From Lanius collurio (lineage: Eukaryota > Chordata > Aves > Passeriformes > Laniidae), in the NCBI GenBank assembly GCA_020086605.1, contig JACBWW010000008.1:27950250-28014249 (forward strand): 64,000 nt of DNA. Direction: 5' to 3'. The notes beneath the pieces were generated by a model, which was not told the DNA's origin, did no database searches, and worked only from the letters and a program-made list of their open reading frames with translations. A program made the translations under genes and the position numbers. Below are positions 51,206-62,562 of the stretch, piece after piece; within the stretch, counting starts at the first letter, position 1; every line of letters begins with the position of its first letter.

Positions 51206-51337
51206 AATCACTGGAAAAGTATAGTCTTCACTATGTCTTCCAAACCTGTGGGACTAAGCACTGGGGGCATCAGAGTTCTGATGCCCTGCAAAGCACTCCA
51301 TTTGACATGAAGGGCTCCATGCAGTGACCAGGAATGT

Positions 51338-51386
51338 TACATAATCTTTTAGGTCCCTTCCAACCCAAACCATTCTGTGTTTCCTG
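51338..51386 (+). mobile_element. CR1 LINE 3' terminal stub
   Basis: AATCTTTTAGGTCCCTTCCA followed by ACCCAAACCATTCTGTG is the plus-strand CR1 end, under 50 bases. Confidence 0.85.
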
Positions 51387-54214
51387 GCCTCCAGGAACTT
51401 GTTACAAAAATAAAACTTTAATTGAAAATATGATTCAGCACCATCATCACTCTGCTAAGGCTCTGAAAGAGCCTGCGCTGTTATTGGGTGACTGAGACAC
51501 GGTCCCATCCATGGCCTAGATGAGGACTCAGATGAAAGTGCAGAGTCCACATCAGTGCTTAAGAACTACAAATATGCTCACCAAACACTCACCCCAGGCA
51601 CAAGAGATGTGAGCTGTGGAAAGCATTCCAGGCAAACACACACCAGAATGAGAACAGAGAAACTGTGGGCTTCAGGTGAGCAGCAGGTATCAATAGCAAA
51701 ACCTCCACCAGGCTTTGTGTTCCAGACTCAAGAAGAACAGAGACTTAGAGCTGGCAAACCTCAGAAAACACCCCACTATGAATCCAGTAATTAAGAGTTC
51801 AGTGGAAGGCAGATTACATAAGGCCAAAAAGAAGTGGGGATAGCCAGCCTCTCTGAACATCTGGTAGGCATACTACAAGCAGAAGATCTCACAACCAAGT
51901 TTCACCTGACTCCCCACAACCAAGTTTAATCTGAAGCACTCCTAGCTGAGCTGGTAAACCAGCAGGATCTGATGCCTGGCCCAGCTGCAGCAGAGGTTAC
52001 CACCAGCAAGAGCATCAGGCAGCTACAACTACACATGGTATCTTCATTTCATGTACTCCCACAGCTCAAAGCCCAGGGATGGAGCGGAAAAGGGTGAAGG
52101 AGCACTTTGTCTATCCCTCATTTGTACAAAATACTGTTCACAATCCCAGAAGAGAGACAGAAATGAGGTTTTAGTGAACCATAAGCCGTATGTAATATCA
52201 TGGTCTGGGGTATGACATTCTCCAGCTTACATTAAAAAAAAGAACAGATTATTCATGCACATTGTCCATCGAACATTCCCCGTCAACAGATGCTTTGATC
52301 CATCCAAAAGGCAACACAACCAAGCCACTGAGGAGGGAAAATGCAGGATACCAGACATCCTGCGCAGGAAAATGTGTCAGACAGCATCTGCTGCCACAGC
52401 AAAAACTGAACCAGAAGCAGAACTGCAGACAGAATACTGCACAGCCATAAACCAGGCTTGCACCTTCTGAATATTCTATGATCCCTTATCTACAGCCTGA
52501 AGGTTTCTGAGGGACGACTGCCAGGAGGTAAGGAAGCCTCTGAAGCAGCTGCTCTAGGTGTTGCTGTCTAAGTCTAAAGGATGCAAATGCACTGCTGCCA
52601 GCAAAAGGTCACCAGACTGGAACCTTGCCCACCAGCTTCTACAAAGAACACTAACTAGGAGACGTTCAGACTGCAATTTTTCAACATGAGAGTACAAATT
52701 AGTTTTCTAAATACAGACCTGTACCCTACCTGGAATGAATGGCCTGGATGCCCACAGGGCTGATGGAGGGTAGCACTTAATGACACAAAAGACTTCTGTT
52801 TAAAATCCAGGGCAGCTACTGACTCCCTGAGTCACCTTGGTGTGCATACTTCAGGCCCCAGCTCCCTGGTGAACGAGAAGATACTGATGCTCCCTGCCTC
52901 TCAGAGGAGCCATAATGCAATAAAGCTTAAAAGACCTCAGGATCCCTGCCATAAATCACAAAGTTAAGGGAGGCAAACAGGACTGCTCATTATGTGCAAA
53001 AGCCAGGCTTCTTTTATGAAGTGCCTGATTCAGATGTGGTGGCAGGATGTAGCCAGTAATGAAAACACTGTCCTTCCTGGAGACACAGCGCTCAGATCAG
53101 ACGGTGCTGTGTTTGTGGGGTGATGTGTGGGGCTGGGGACAGCTCTGGCCCAGCCTCACACTCAGGTCTGGGAACAGTTGCTCTCGCAGTGTACCCAAGG
53201 AATTCGGCAGCACAGCCCTCACCAGGGCACATTCAGCTCCCCAAAGCCAGGCATGATGCTCACAGAGAATCTAGAAAAAGTGAGTAGTTGGGTCGTATGT
53301 TTTCCTAATTCAGAGGAAGCCTGGCCCAGCTCCGGTATCCCACGACATCTCTTGGTGTTGAGAGTGGGGGTTGGAAAAGTTGAGATCCATTTATAGCCGA
53401 AGAGTCTGGCAGAGGGCTCAGCGTTGTGTGGAAAAGCAGGAGCTGACAGCTCAATACAGTCAGCTCCATGCAGTTGGAGAGGAGAGGCAGGCTGGGGAAA
53501 GAGGGGTATGGAAACCACTTCCCTTCGTGCTGGGAGTGATGGGAGAGAGGTGGCTTCTCTACAGTGCCAGGAAGAGAAAAAACACTCTCTACTTCTAAAT
53601 GAATTACAAGCAGTAGGGCAGCAGAAGACTAGCTTGGAAAAACTGAAGAGTAGCTGTGCTGCAAATATGGCCAAAAGCACTCAGAGGTCAAGCCCAGGCT
53701 GCAGGGCTCTGTGCCCTTCTTCTGAGCCCTTCATCACATCCAGCCCTGCAGCAACACAGACCTTTATCACAGGGACAGGGACAGAGCTGTCTGGGAGCTG
53801 CAGCTGGGAACTCAGCTCTATGCTTATTGCTGGAGAAATGGCAGCTGCCTCACTCCATATTTACATCAGCCAACACATCAGCAGATGCAGCAAAATGTCC
53901 TTGCCAGCCCTCATGGAAAAAGCTTACCCCTGGAGACAAGGCACCAGTTTAAAGCATCAGCTTGCACAGACTTACACTGTGATGACTTCAGCTCTTCCCC
54001 ATGTTGTCAGGCGTGAGAGGAGAGGTATTTATGTAGCTAACTCAATTTAGCTAACAACTGTGCATATTCGTAATAAAATTAGGAAAAATAACCCCTAAAA
54101 TGGTGTTAAAGATCACAGAGATGATGAGGCTGTAAGGAAAGCAAACATGGCCTAGGTGAGGCAGAGAAATACCAGAGCTGTTGTATAGGCACTGATAAAA
54201 GAAGCGTCATGCAA

Positions 54215-54615
54215 AAAAAAATTCTGGTCACCCACATTTAAAAATTATAAACTCAAATGAACAGGTGCAGAAAGGGCCTGAGGGAAACAGAAAACCTATC
54301 AAACAAGAAGAAACTTAAGAGCTTGGCTTGTTTAGCCTAGCCAAATGTAGGCAGAGAGCGGATAGGATTGCTGTCTAAATATATCACAGGAGACAAACAA
54401 AACTGCTGAAGCAAAAGTATAATGCTGGCATGACAACAAGAGAATGCAGTGAACACATTTAGGTTGAAAATTAGAGAGAGAGAAAAATCAACCCTTAGGA
54501 CAGGAAGCTTTCCAACTGGAACGCCTGGATTTTGGATGAATTTTATCAGTGGTCTGATGGGGTTAGAGGATAGAGTGCTCATGCCCACAGATATCCAAGA
54601 GGTCCCTTATGCTCC
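54215..54615 (+). mobile_element. Old CR1 LINE fragment
   Basis: Plus-strand blocks fit an old CR1 in sense order: GGCTTGTTTAGCCTAGCC, GGATAGGATTGCTGTCTAAA, TTTAGGTTGAAAATTAGA, then TTTTATCAGTGGTCTGATGG. Several indels separate the blocks. Confidence 0.7.
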
Positions 54616-55031
54616 TGTTTTTGTTCCAGCTGGTAATTAGCACGGGTCATTACTGAGATGTCTCCATTCATACAACAGACTCTGCCTGTGTACATTCACA
54701 CAACTCTCTCCCACTGACCTGTAGCCTGGAAGCCCTTACTCGTGAGCAGTTCTTAGGAAATGGGAGGGCAGAGGAGATCCACATGCTTGCCCTGGGCTCT
54801 CCAACTGGATACTCAGCAGAGTGAGCACTACTAGGCAGCCAGGAAGGAATGCAGGTGTTGCAGTTAGCAATGGAAAACACCCTTGAGGTGCCTCTGCCCA
54901 AACGCACCTGCTGCTCCATGGTTTTAGGGACAGAGGTTGATCAGTGTCACCCTGTGGATTCAGGGGACAGAGATGTTCTAAGCTCTCCTCTGCTGCAGTG
55001 TAAGAAGAACCCTGTCATCACTGGTTATCAA

Positions 55032-55230
55032 AGAATCATAGAATGGTTTGTGTTGGAAGGGATCTTAAAAGGCTATCTCGTTCCCCACCCCTGCCATGGG
55101 CACGGACACCCTGCACTACACCAGGTTGCTCAGAGCCCCATCCAGCCTGGCCCTGAGCAGGGATGGGACATCCACAGCTTCTCTGGGCAGCCTGTTCCAC
55201 TGCCTCAACACCATCAGAGCATTATCACTC
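55032..55230 (-). mobile_element. CR1 LINE 3' fragment
   Basis: AGAATCATAGAATGGTTTG, TTGGAAGGGATCTTAAAAGG, CTGCCATGGGCACGGACACC, CAGAGCCCCATCCAGCCTGG and GGCAGCCTGTTCCACTGCCT are a little-diverged CR1 3' end on the minus strand, about 350 bases downstream of the RUSC2 exon 1 donor, in the start of intron 1. Confidence 0.95.
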
Positions 55231-55439
55231 TCGGACCCCCAAACTGCAGCCCAGCAGGGTGGCAAGTACAGGCACAACAGCAAAACAATGTTCAAACTGT
55301 GAATATTTATATTATGAAACAATGAAGAGGGAAAAAGGGAGAGGGCGAAAACAAAACCCAAAATCTATTTCAAGGATTAATTTTTGACATATCGATGAAA
55401 TACGAGAGCTTCAGATAAGACTAAATTATAATTTTCAGA

Positions 55440-55700
55440 CACCGCACGGACAATGACACACGGCTTGACGTCCCCCGGGGAGCCAAGCAGAGCACCGCGC
55501 ACACGAGAGGCAGCGACCCTGCTCCTCCCCGCACAGTCCCCGCACGATCCCCGCACGATGCCCGCACTGTCCCGCCCGCCCTGCCACCGTCCCTTACCGA
55601 TCGCCCGCATCGCTCCGCTGTTTACAGCCGGTCCGCGGGGCGGGCTCTCGACGATGCCCGCCCCCGCCGGGTCCGCCGCCTAAGAGATGTCTGACGTTTC
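55440..55700 (-). promoter_or_regulatory. CpG-rich promoter region of RUSC2
   Basis: This is the most CpG-dense segment of the window, with GC boxes such as CGGGGCGGGC near 55637 and repeated CCCGCACGATCC-type units at 55535-55570. It lies at the 5' end of RUSC2, 2.7 kb from the last coding base of the upstream flippase gene. It contains the splice donor of the presumed first exon. A constitutive CpG-island promoter is inferred. There is no obvious TATA box. Confidence 0.75.
55598..55690 (-). other. RUSC2: RUSC2 non-coding exon 1 (5' limit not defined)
   Basis: The minus strand gives GCGGGCGATCG followed by GTAAGG, a strong donor at 55597-55596, directly inside the CpG-rich block. Joined to the acceptor at 15544, this makes a leader exon and a 40 kb first intron, like the long first intron of human RUSC2. 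It includes an ATG at 55610 that would give a six-codon upstream frame after splicing. The transcription start is unknown, so the right end is a guess. Confidence 0.6.
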
Positions 55701-58424
55701 CTCTAAGTTTCCTCTTAAAACATCCCAGCCAGGATGGAAAATTTTGAGAATTTGTGTGCTTCCCGCATCAGGATACCGGATGAAAAGTGTTGCCGTCTCA
55801 GGTCCGTTGTCCCACAGACCATCGCCCCGGGCACTTCTGGTTATAAACTCCTTACATCAATTAAAGGAGCGCCAAGGAATCTATCATCCCAGCATTCTCT
55901 TTTTATTTAAAAAAAAAAAAAACCAAAAAACAATTATTTTACAAAATCAGGAGTGATGTAAGACAGACATCACTGCCAGCTGATGTGTTTCAAATGCTGA
56001 TTGTGTCAAACCACTGAAAGAATTGTATCTGGTGCAAGCTCACCAACAGCTTTATTATCCCCTGCATGTTGTAGCCAACATTTTCAAATCCCCTTTTAGC
56101 CAGAAGGTGAGTACTTTGCACGTAAACCATGTGAGAAGAGAGGCACAGTGTCAGAGTTTCCTTGCTCTGTCAGCACAAGGTCTGCCTCTGCTGCTCTGCA
56201 ACATATTCTGCTGCATCAGACACCAGGAACAGCTTTGATAGGACTTTCTGTCCACAGACCAGTCTGGGTATCATGGGGATGTCTGCTTATCTGCACAAAT
56301 TCTCCATTTTCCTCTAACCCCAGGGAGGCTGACTGTGAAAGACATGATCCTCATCAGAAAGCCATGATTGTCTCTGCAAAGTGAATGGTAAATCAGGGGG
56401 AGGCGACAAGCACCAACACACACAGCGGTTTCCTCAGCCAGAGTGCAGGCTGTCACTTTACCTAGGTGTCTCCTTGCAGGGGGATAACCAGATAATTTGC
56501 TCCTGCCCTTTCAAGCAGCTCCCGGACACTGAAGTCTGGATCCAGTCCCAGCTCCAGTTTTGCACTGGCCATGATGAAATTCAATACCACAGTTTGCAAC
56601 AAGCCTCCCCAAGCAGCAGGTGCAACAAACTGATTTGGTTCCTTTTTTTTTTTTTTTTCCTGTGCTGAGTTAAACACAGGGAAATGCAACCTTCTATTAG
56701 AGCTTAACCAATCTCGCACAGCAACTGCTGAAACTGGGTGTTCCATGAAATGGGGACATGGCTGGCCTGTTGCCATCATACGCTGCCTCCACTGACAGCT
56801 CAGAGACTCACAGCAGAGTCTCATAAATATCAGGTGGTTATTGCACAAAAAAAAAACAATTCAAAAGAAGGAAGGAGTCTAAATTTGAATCATGCAGCTG
56901 AAAAAAACCCCAACCTCAACAAAAAAACAAAAACAAACAAAACTGCACAACAGCCAGGGCTTAGTCCTCTGCACAAAAAAAGCTGCATTTAGACAGCTCA
57001 GCAGTGCTGGCAGGACAGATTCTCACACTGCCACGCTGGCCTTCCACCCAGTAACCCCACTAATTATGGAGTTGGTGTAACAAAAGAGCGAGCAAATCCC
57101 AGTACCAGTGTCTTTGGTTGTGTCTGTGCATTTGAGGTCCCTCTGCTGGCAGATTGGTTGGATTTTCGGCGCTCTACCACCCATGTTTGACAGATAACCT
57201 GTTCCCAAATAAAATTTGAGCCAGCACAGAGAATCACTGCAGCGCTGAAACACTGCAGAGACTCCTGAGGCCTCGCTAAGTTCCTCTGAATCGTGAGCAC
57301 TCTGATCATCGGGAGGGTGGGGGAGCCACCAGGTCATGCTTTGTCCCTTACCCTGAGCCCCAGCACCAGTGGAGTAAAGGCTATTTCAGCTGCTGGCTAT
57401 GAAATAACTTTTCTGGCTTCAATACTGCTGGTATAGTCACCATCAAGCCAGATGTGCATGCACCTCAGTCTGTTAAGGGGGAGCAGATGCCTCGTGCTGG
57501 CAGCTCAGGTGAGTCCCAACCATGGCACAGGCTTCTCAGAGCCCAGATTTCATGGTTTGATCCGTAAGGAAGTCTGAGAGCCTTCTGCTCTTTAAGTCTA
57601 AATGAAATGGCTGGTGCCCAGTTAAAAAAGTTGAGAGGGCTCTCAGGACAATAATCCTTTACAAAAGCAGATTTGCAATGCAGATAAAACACGGCAGGCT
57701 GATGAGTGTCAGCTCCTGGTCCCTTGACCAACTAAGAGTTTCTGAGCTTGCAGCACTTCCTGATGGGAGATGTCGGAAGAGGGTGGTGTTTGGGTACTGG
57801 CCATCTCTTGAGAAAGTGGATTACAGTCAAAAGGCTACATAATCACATATGTTACAAAGATTGTGGATTTGTGGGTTGTGTGGCTGGACCTAAGGCACAC
57901 CTGAGGTCAATACTGTCACCCCAGTAATACGGTCCAGAGTGGATTCATGAAGAAAAATGAAGGCACATGACTGAGAAAGACATTGCCAATTCAACCTTTT
58001 CCTCAGACTGGAATTCCCTTTGCTCTGAGGTATGTAGTCAGAAGGAGAAAAAAAAAATAGTGTCATGAACAATCTCAGGGAGCAGAGGTGCCTCCCACAG
58101 CACATTCTCTCTTGCGCCAGGGATTCCCCTCGGCAATACCATACAACTCCATGCTCACCATGCCCACCTTCCCCAGCAGCTGCACCTCTTTGGAAAAGAA
58201 ACTGGAACCAGAAGGTGCACGTGGGTGAAAGGAAAGCCCCAAGTCCTTGATTTGGCAGCCCGGAGGGCAGAGCTCTGGGCAGCCACTGGCTCGGTGCCTT
58301 GCAGGGAGCACAGCCTCCTCTCCTGACAGCCCTTTACTTTGGTTTGCATTGCTAATTTTTAAGGGGGATATGGGGTGTTTGCTTGGGGTTTTTTTTCCCT
58401 TCTCTTTTTTTTTTTTTTTTTTTG
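55700..58424 (-). other. Intergenic region / flippase 3' UTR
   Basis: This is 2.7 kb between the RUSC2 promoter and the stop codon of the ATP8B-type gene, so it must hold that gene's 3' UTR. A minus-strand AATAAA lies at 56056-56051 and could be the polyadenylation signal. Another is near 55900. The stretch contains A- and T-homopolymer patches (about 55908-55921, 56642-56659 and 56880-56945) and no recognised transposon. Confidence 0.5.
58405..58423 (-). repeat. A19 run directly after the flippase stop codon
   Basis: On the minus strand the TAA stop is followed by one C and then 19 consecutive A residues at the start of the 3' UTR. Confidence 0.95.
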
Positions 58425-58646
58425 TTACAGTCCTTTGTGTTTATATTTGTCACTATTTGGTGAAAATGTTCCTGTTGTGGCAAAAGGTGATTTTGGCCGC
58501 ATGTTTCTCCCAGACATGATGAGTGCTCCGAAGCCATGCTGGTGAGAGAAGGCGTAGCCAGAGCGGCGGGTGCTGGTCCGGCGCAGGCGTCGCTTGGGTG
58601 AGGGTGGAGGGGGCCGCTTTTTGGCTTCTTTGATCTTCAGCAGCAC
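58425..58646 (-). CDS. ATP8B5: ATP8B-type flippase, last exon (cytosolic C-tail)
   Basis: This exon encodes the last 73 residues and the TAA stop. It begins VLLKIKEAKKRPPPPSPKRR at a phase-0 acceptor (GATTTCCAG). It contains RRTSTRRSGYAFSHQHGFGA and LIMSGRNMR, the conserved tail of the ATP8B subfamily. P4-ATPases flip phospholipids from the outer to the cytosolic leaflet, usually with a CDC50 partner. The GYAFS sequence is the (G/A)(Y/F)AFS motif by which the C-tail docks on the cytosolic domains and inhibits ATP8A/ATP8B pumps. The ATP8B5 assignment rests on linkage to RUSC2; the sequence alone supports ATP8B-type. A run of 19 A follows the stop after one base. Confidence 0.9.
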   Translation of the reverse strand: MLLKIKEAKKRPPPPSPKRRLRRTSTRRSGYAFSHQHGFGALIMSGRNMRPKSPFATTGTFSPNSDKYKHKGL

Positions 58647-60526
58647 CTGGAAATCAGAAAATAAGGTGGGAAAAGTGGAATGTGCATCATTATTCACAAG
58701 CACAGTGGAAGAGGAGCAGAGAAAGGCAAACAAAAGCAGGGATCCAAAGACGAAAATGAGCCAAGGGCATCTTCTATTCTACTCTAAAAGCTGTTAATGG
58801 GAGCATCATCTGTAAGTCATGGGAGGGGATGATTTCCATGTATTCCCCACAGGTCTTCAATGCCATGGGGTATTACTGAAGGACTTTCAGTCAAATCACC
58901 CAAAATGTAAAAGTCATCTCAACAGTAGTCAAAATTCCAGAAAACAAATAAAGATACATTTAAGAATCGGCAAATTTAATATAGAAAATAGATTACTAAA
59001 GGGAGTTTCTGATATGAAAATCTTTTTATGATGATAATGATTATCACCATGGAATTACAGAGTGGCTTGGGTTGGAAAAGACCTTGAGGATCATCTCATT
59101 CCAACCCTGCTGCCACTATATCAGTTTGATCAACACCTCATGCAACCTGGCCTTGAACGCTTACAGGGATAATAGATAGATTCCTGTATTCCTTGGCAGG
59201 TGGGAAATAAATCTTGCACTTTATTTATGCAGGTATATATATGGAGGTAGTGGGCCTTCTGCTCCCACATAGCCACTGAGTTCATCTGCTGACAAGAACC
59301 CTTTCAGAACGGGGCTGAATAGGGCAGGAGGCTGGTATTGAGAGCCTGTGGCTCAACAGAACCCCCAGCTGCCAGACTTCTGTGCTTCTTGCTCGGCACA
59401 ATGGCAGTCCTTGGCCTCTCTGAACATCGGGTTTGTTTATTGCCAGCTGGGGAACTCCACAGAGCAGGAAACCCACTCCTCTCCTGTGACCATTCACTTC
59501 CAAAAGGAGGCAGAAAAGTAATTTTGGGCTAGAGAGGGAGGGATGCTCAGCCTTAGCAGTGAGGCTGGGATTCTGGGTGACGGCTGTGTTTGACTTCTAC
59601 TCAGCTGGAGTAAACTCAGCCCATTTTTACACCCCTGAACTGCCTCAAGCTGCATCCCAAGGACCTCCTGACCCAGCTGTCTTCTCTAGCACCCACCTAC
59701 CCTCTCTGCAAGGGCTGAGAATTCCCCTAACATGTTCTCCTGCAGTCCTGGAGAATCTGTGGAGCTCCACAGACATCCTGAGGATGAGCAGGGAGGGCAT
59801 CAACTGCAGTGCTTTCCCTTGGGGCTGTGCTCTGGCACCAATTCCAGGCAGCTCGGCGCAGGGAGCGGAAGGAAGCACGAGATGGCAGTAGCATTCAGCA
59901 AATGCTCATGTTTGGAAGCAAGCCTAGGGAGCTCTGTGTGCACTCATGTTCTTGAGGGGTCCCCTGGCTGCAGTGACCTGTGTGCTCCCTGCCCACCCCA
60001 TCACTCCCTGCCTCTCCTTGCCCTGGTGCCCTCATCTTCATATTCCTGGGGATGGGAGTGAAGCTGCTTCCAGGGAGGGTGCATAACCATTGGCTAGGAA
60101 AAGTAAATTCTGAAATTAAAAATAAAAATCCCCAGCAAACACATATTCCTGGGTGGAGGGTGAAGGCTTGAGGTCTGCCAGGCTAAAAACTGCACAGTGT
60201 CAGGGCACGAAGAACACACCACTCCTTTGCCACTGAGCCACAGCGCTTAAACCCTGCACCTAAAAATAGTGCAGCTTTCCTGCCTCAGAGCAGTCTAATC
60301 CACATCTAAACAATCTCAGCCTTGGTACCAGCTGCAGATGGTTTGAACCATGCCAAACCCCAAATTCAATCCTCCTTCTCCGCGGAGTAGGGGACAGACG
60401 GAGGGCAGCACTTGCACCCGACATGAACACACACTCCAAGTGATGCCAAGCACATGCAATAATGGCTCCATGGTGAGCCTAGGCCATGGTGAGCAGGATT
60501 TCTGGTTCAATAAGGTATCTCCTTAC
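58647..60526 (-). other. Flippase gene intron (penultimate to last exon)
   Basis: This 1.9 kb intron runs from donor GTAAGG at 60526 to acceptor TTTCCAG. It contains one CR1 fragment and no other recognised feature. Confidence 0.85.
59046..59175 (-). mobile_element. CR1 LINE 3' fragment
   Basis: GGCTTGGGTTGGAAAAGACC, TTGAGGATCATCTCATTCCA and CATGCAACCTGGCCTTGAAC are the reverse complement of a CR1 end. It has internal divergence around the TGCCACTATATCAG part. Confidence 0.9.
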
Positions 60527-60657
60527 TTTGTCACTGGGAGTTGGCTTTAACTGAGCCTTGAGGAATCGAAAACCAACCACCGGCAGCACGCAGAGGGTGA
60601 TGCTGAGGAAGATAGCCAGCCACACGTTTGGTTGGCTGAGGGTGTTCCGAGCCGTAC
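60527..60657 (-). CDS. ATP8B5: ATP8B-type flippase, exon with last membrane helix
   Basis: This exon encodes 43 complete residues plus a shared glycine: TARNTLSQPNVWLAIFLSIT followed by LCVLPVVGFRFLKAQLKPTP and SDK. The acceptor is TTTTTTCCAG and the donor GACAAA followed by GTAAGG. It enters in phase 1 and leaves in phase 0. NTLSQPNVWL followed by a hydrophobic helix ending LPVVGFRFL aligns with the final transmembrane segment (M10) of ATP8B1 (N-x-L-x-QP-x-x-WL...CLLPVV). No stop or frameshift interrupts it. Confidence 0.93.
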
Positions 60658-62562
60658 CTGGAAAAAAACCCATGATTAAAACAATAAAAGCAGCGCCTCC
60701 TACCACTATTCCCTTTTGCTGTCTGTGATTTCAGAGCAACCTGGCAAACAGACCAAAATACAAGGCAGACATCACCTCCAACAGTGAAATCAACAGGCTG
60801 TGGAGAGGACACCAAAGGCAGTGTCACTGTGTGAGATGAGCAAAGAAAAATGCAATGTCCAGACACGACTGCAGCAGCAACCCAGGCGGACAAAGGTGTC
60901 AGAGTGAACCTTTTCTCTCTGTGAAGAGTCAAATCACTGCAAAGGATTGATATAAACATTCAGGAGACCTTCAGCAGCAGCCCAGGACTCCCACCTTTTG
61001 CCAGAACTCGAGTACAAAGGGAGGAATACTCCTTTCTTGCTTCCCAGCAGCATTTCCTAAAGGACATGGAATACTGTCTCTGCCCAGCAGGCAATGGGAA
61101 TCACAGCCCTTTATGAGAGGAGCATGTGTTGCTCTGGAGATCTGCACAGACAGCATAGCTTAATGGGGCATTGGCAGCACTACTGCCATGTGGTGGCATG
61201 TCACTGACACCTTCTTTGAAACCAAAGTGCTCACTTCTGGCTTTTCCAAAACTGAGGGAATGTAAGATAGAACAAACAGTCTGCAAAACCCTCATTACAG
61301 GGCTTAATGATGCTGGTGTTGGCACTATATTTGCTGAATGTTTTCTTTCCAGTTGGCCAAATTCTGCTGTAATACAACTCCACTGAAATTTAAGTAAACA
61401 AGTTGTCTCAGTCCAGACTAGAAACACTTTCCTTAAAAATGGTTTCAGACTGGAACCTTTACTAAGTAGCCCTCAGCATTATGGCTACTTTGACCAATGT
61501 AGTAATAACAGAGCAGCAGATGAGATATCCCTGGCAAGTGAGTTAGAATCATCATAGAATCCCCAGGTTGGGAAGAGACCTTCAAGATCATCCAATCCAA
61601 CTCTACACCTGCCTTGGGAAACTGAACAGACATTCTGTGTTCTCTCACTCAGCATTTTTTATTCTAAAAGCCATCTTAAAGTGGATGTGATCATCTGCTT
61701 GAAAAATATGTTGCAACAACTGACCTGGATCTCAGATATTTCTAAGTTGGCTACACCCCTTGCTGTTGCAGTGAAGATAGGCAAAACAAGTTTTTACTGA
61801 AAAAGTCAGTCAAAAATGAAGGCACTGATTAATACAAGAATCTGAGACTTGAAATTAGAAGTGTTGGGATTTCAGAAGTAGACATTCATAACAAAGTTGT
61901 ATCTATATTCGCTATGGATGCACAGATCTATTAAAAACGTCTGAATTACTTTGCTAAATGTACATGTTCCTCCTGGTCAAAGTCTCAGGAAATGGACTCA
62001 TTCTTTTATCCTTCATTATTTGCATGTGTTCAGAAATCTGTCATGTAAAATAACTACAAAAACCTGATCACCACTGGTATGTTTTGTTGTTGGAAATTTG
62101 CGATTTAACCCGTCAGAAGGCTTACCAAAATCACATGGCATTTTTCTCATGTCTGACTGGATGTTGTACTTCTATGCCTTCCTATGCCAAAATGTTAACT
62201 TAGTTACAAAGCTCACACATCTACAAATAAGATGCTCTTAGATATCTGTAAAAATTGGACACCTGGAACCCAAACATAGAAGAGCAGCAGAAAGCATTCC
62301 ATCCAGCTCAGTGAGTTTATTTAAAGGACCATTCCTTTGACTGCATGACAATGTCCACTCTTACACAAGGATGTGAACATGGCACACATTCACCTGGATG
62401 GATGGGATTCAAAATAAATCCCAGCAACCCTCAAAAATATCCTGGCATTTCCTGCAGAAAAGGCAACCAATATATTCTGAAATATACTTAGAAATATTTG
62501 GAAACTTTAAGCCCTGCAGTGTGTCCATTCTGAATGCCATCCAGGTTTGTCCCAAGGCTTAC
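60658..62562 (-). other. Flippase gene intron
   Basis: This 1.9 kb intron has donor GTAAGC and a T-rich acceptor. It contains a short CR1 stub at 61550-61615. The rest is AT-leaning with no recognised element. Confidence 0.85.
61550..61615 (-). mobile_element. CR1 LINE 3' terminal stub
   Basis: ATCATAGAATCCCCAGGTTG, then GGAAGAGACCTTCAAGATCA and TCCAATCCAACTC, is the reverse complement of a CR1 3' terminus, about 65 bases. Confidence 0.85.

Larger units (their letters stand above)
48766..55030 (-). other. RUSC2 intron 1, promoter-proximal portion
   Basis: This holds CR1 pieces at 50940-51205, 51338-51386 and 54215-54615. A 208-codon plus-strand open frame at 53424-54050 has no recognisable homology. 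Nothing else stands out. Confidence 0.7.
1..55690 (-). other. RUSC2: RUSC2 gene span (3' end outside the window)
   Basis: This entry groups the RUSC2 exons. From the right they are a probable non-coding exon 1 ending at 55598, then coding exons 15543-13468, 11217-10432, 9939-9739, 8518-8375, 7466-7390, 5369-5195, 4520-4415, 3343-3297 and 1997-1022. The coding exons total 4,481 nt from the ATG at 15436-15434, and each junction keeps frame. The human protein is about 1,516 residues, so only the SH3-encoding C-terminal part is missing here, beyond position 1. RUSC2 is a cytosolic adaptor. It was described as iporin, which binds Rab1 and GM130, and later as an AP-4 accessory protein that takes ATG9A vesicles to the cell periphery. 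Identification rests on recognised human RUSC2 segments in eight of the nine coding exons. The exon list is inferred from splice motifs, not transcripts. Confidence 0.96.

Noticed and set aside
53424..54050. 208-codon open frame on the plus strand in RUSC2 intron 1
   Set aside because: No recognisable domain or family, low-complexity composition, antisense to the gene, and part of the frame is open on the other strand too. Chance is the simplest explanation.
55453..55683. Plus-strand open frame in the CpG block (bidirectional gene?)
   Set aside because: It is a GC-composition artefact with no similarity and no plus-strand donor or downstream exons that I can identify.
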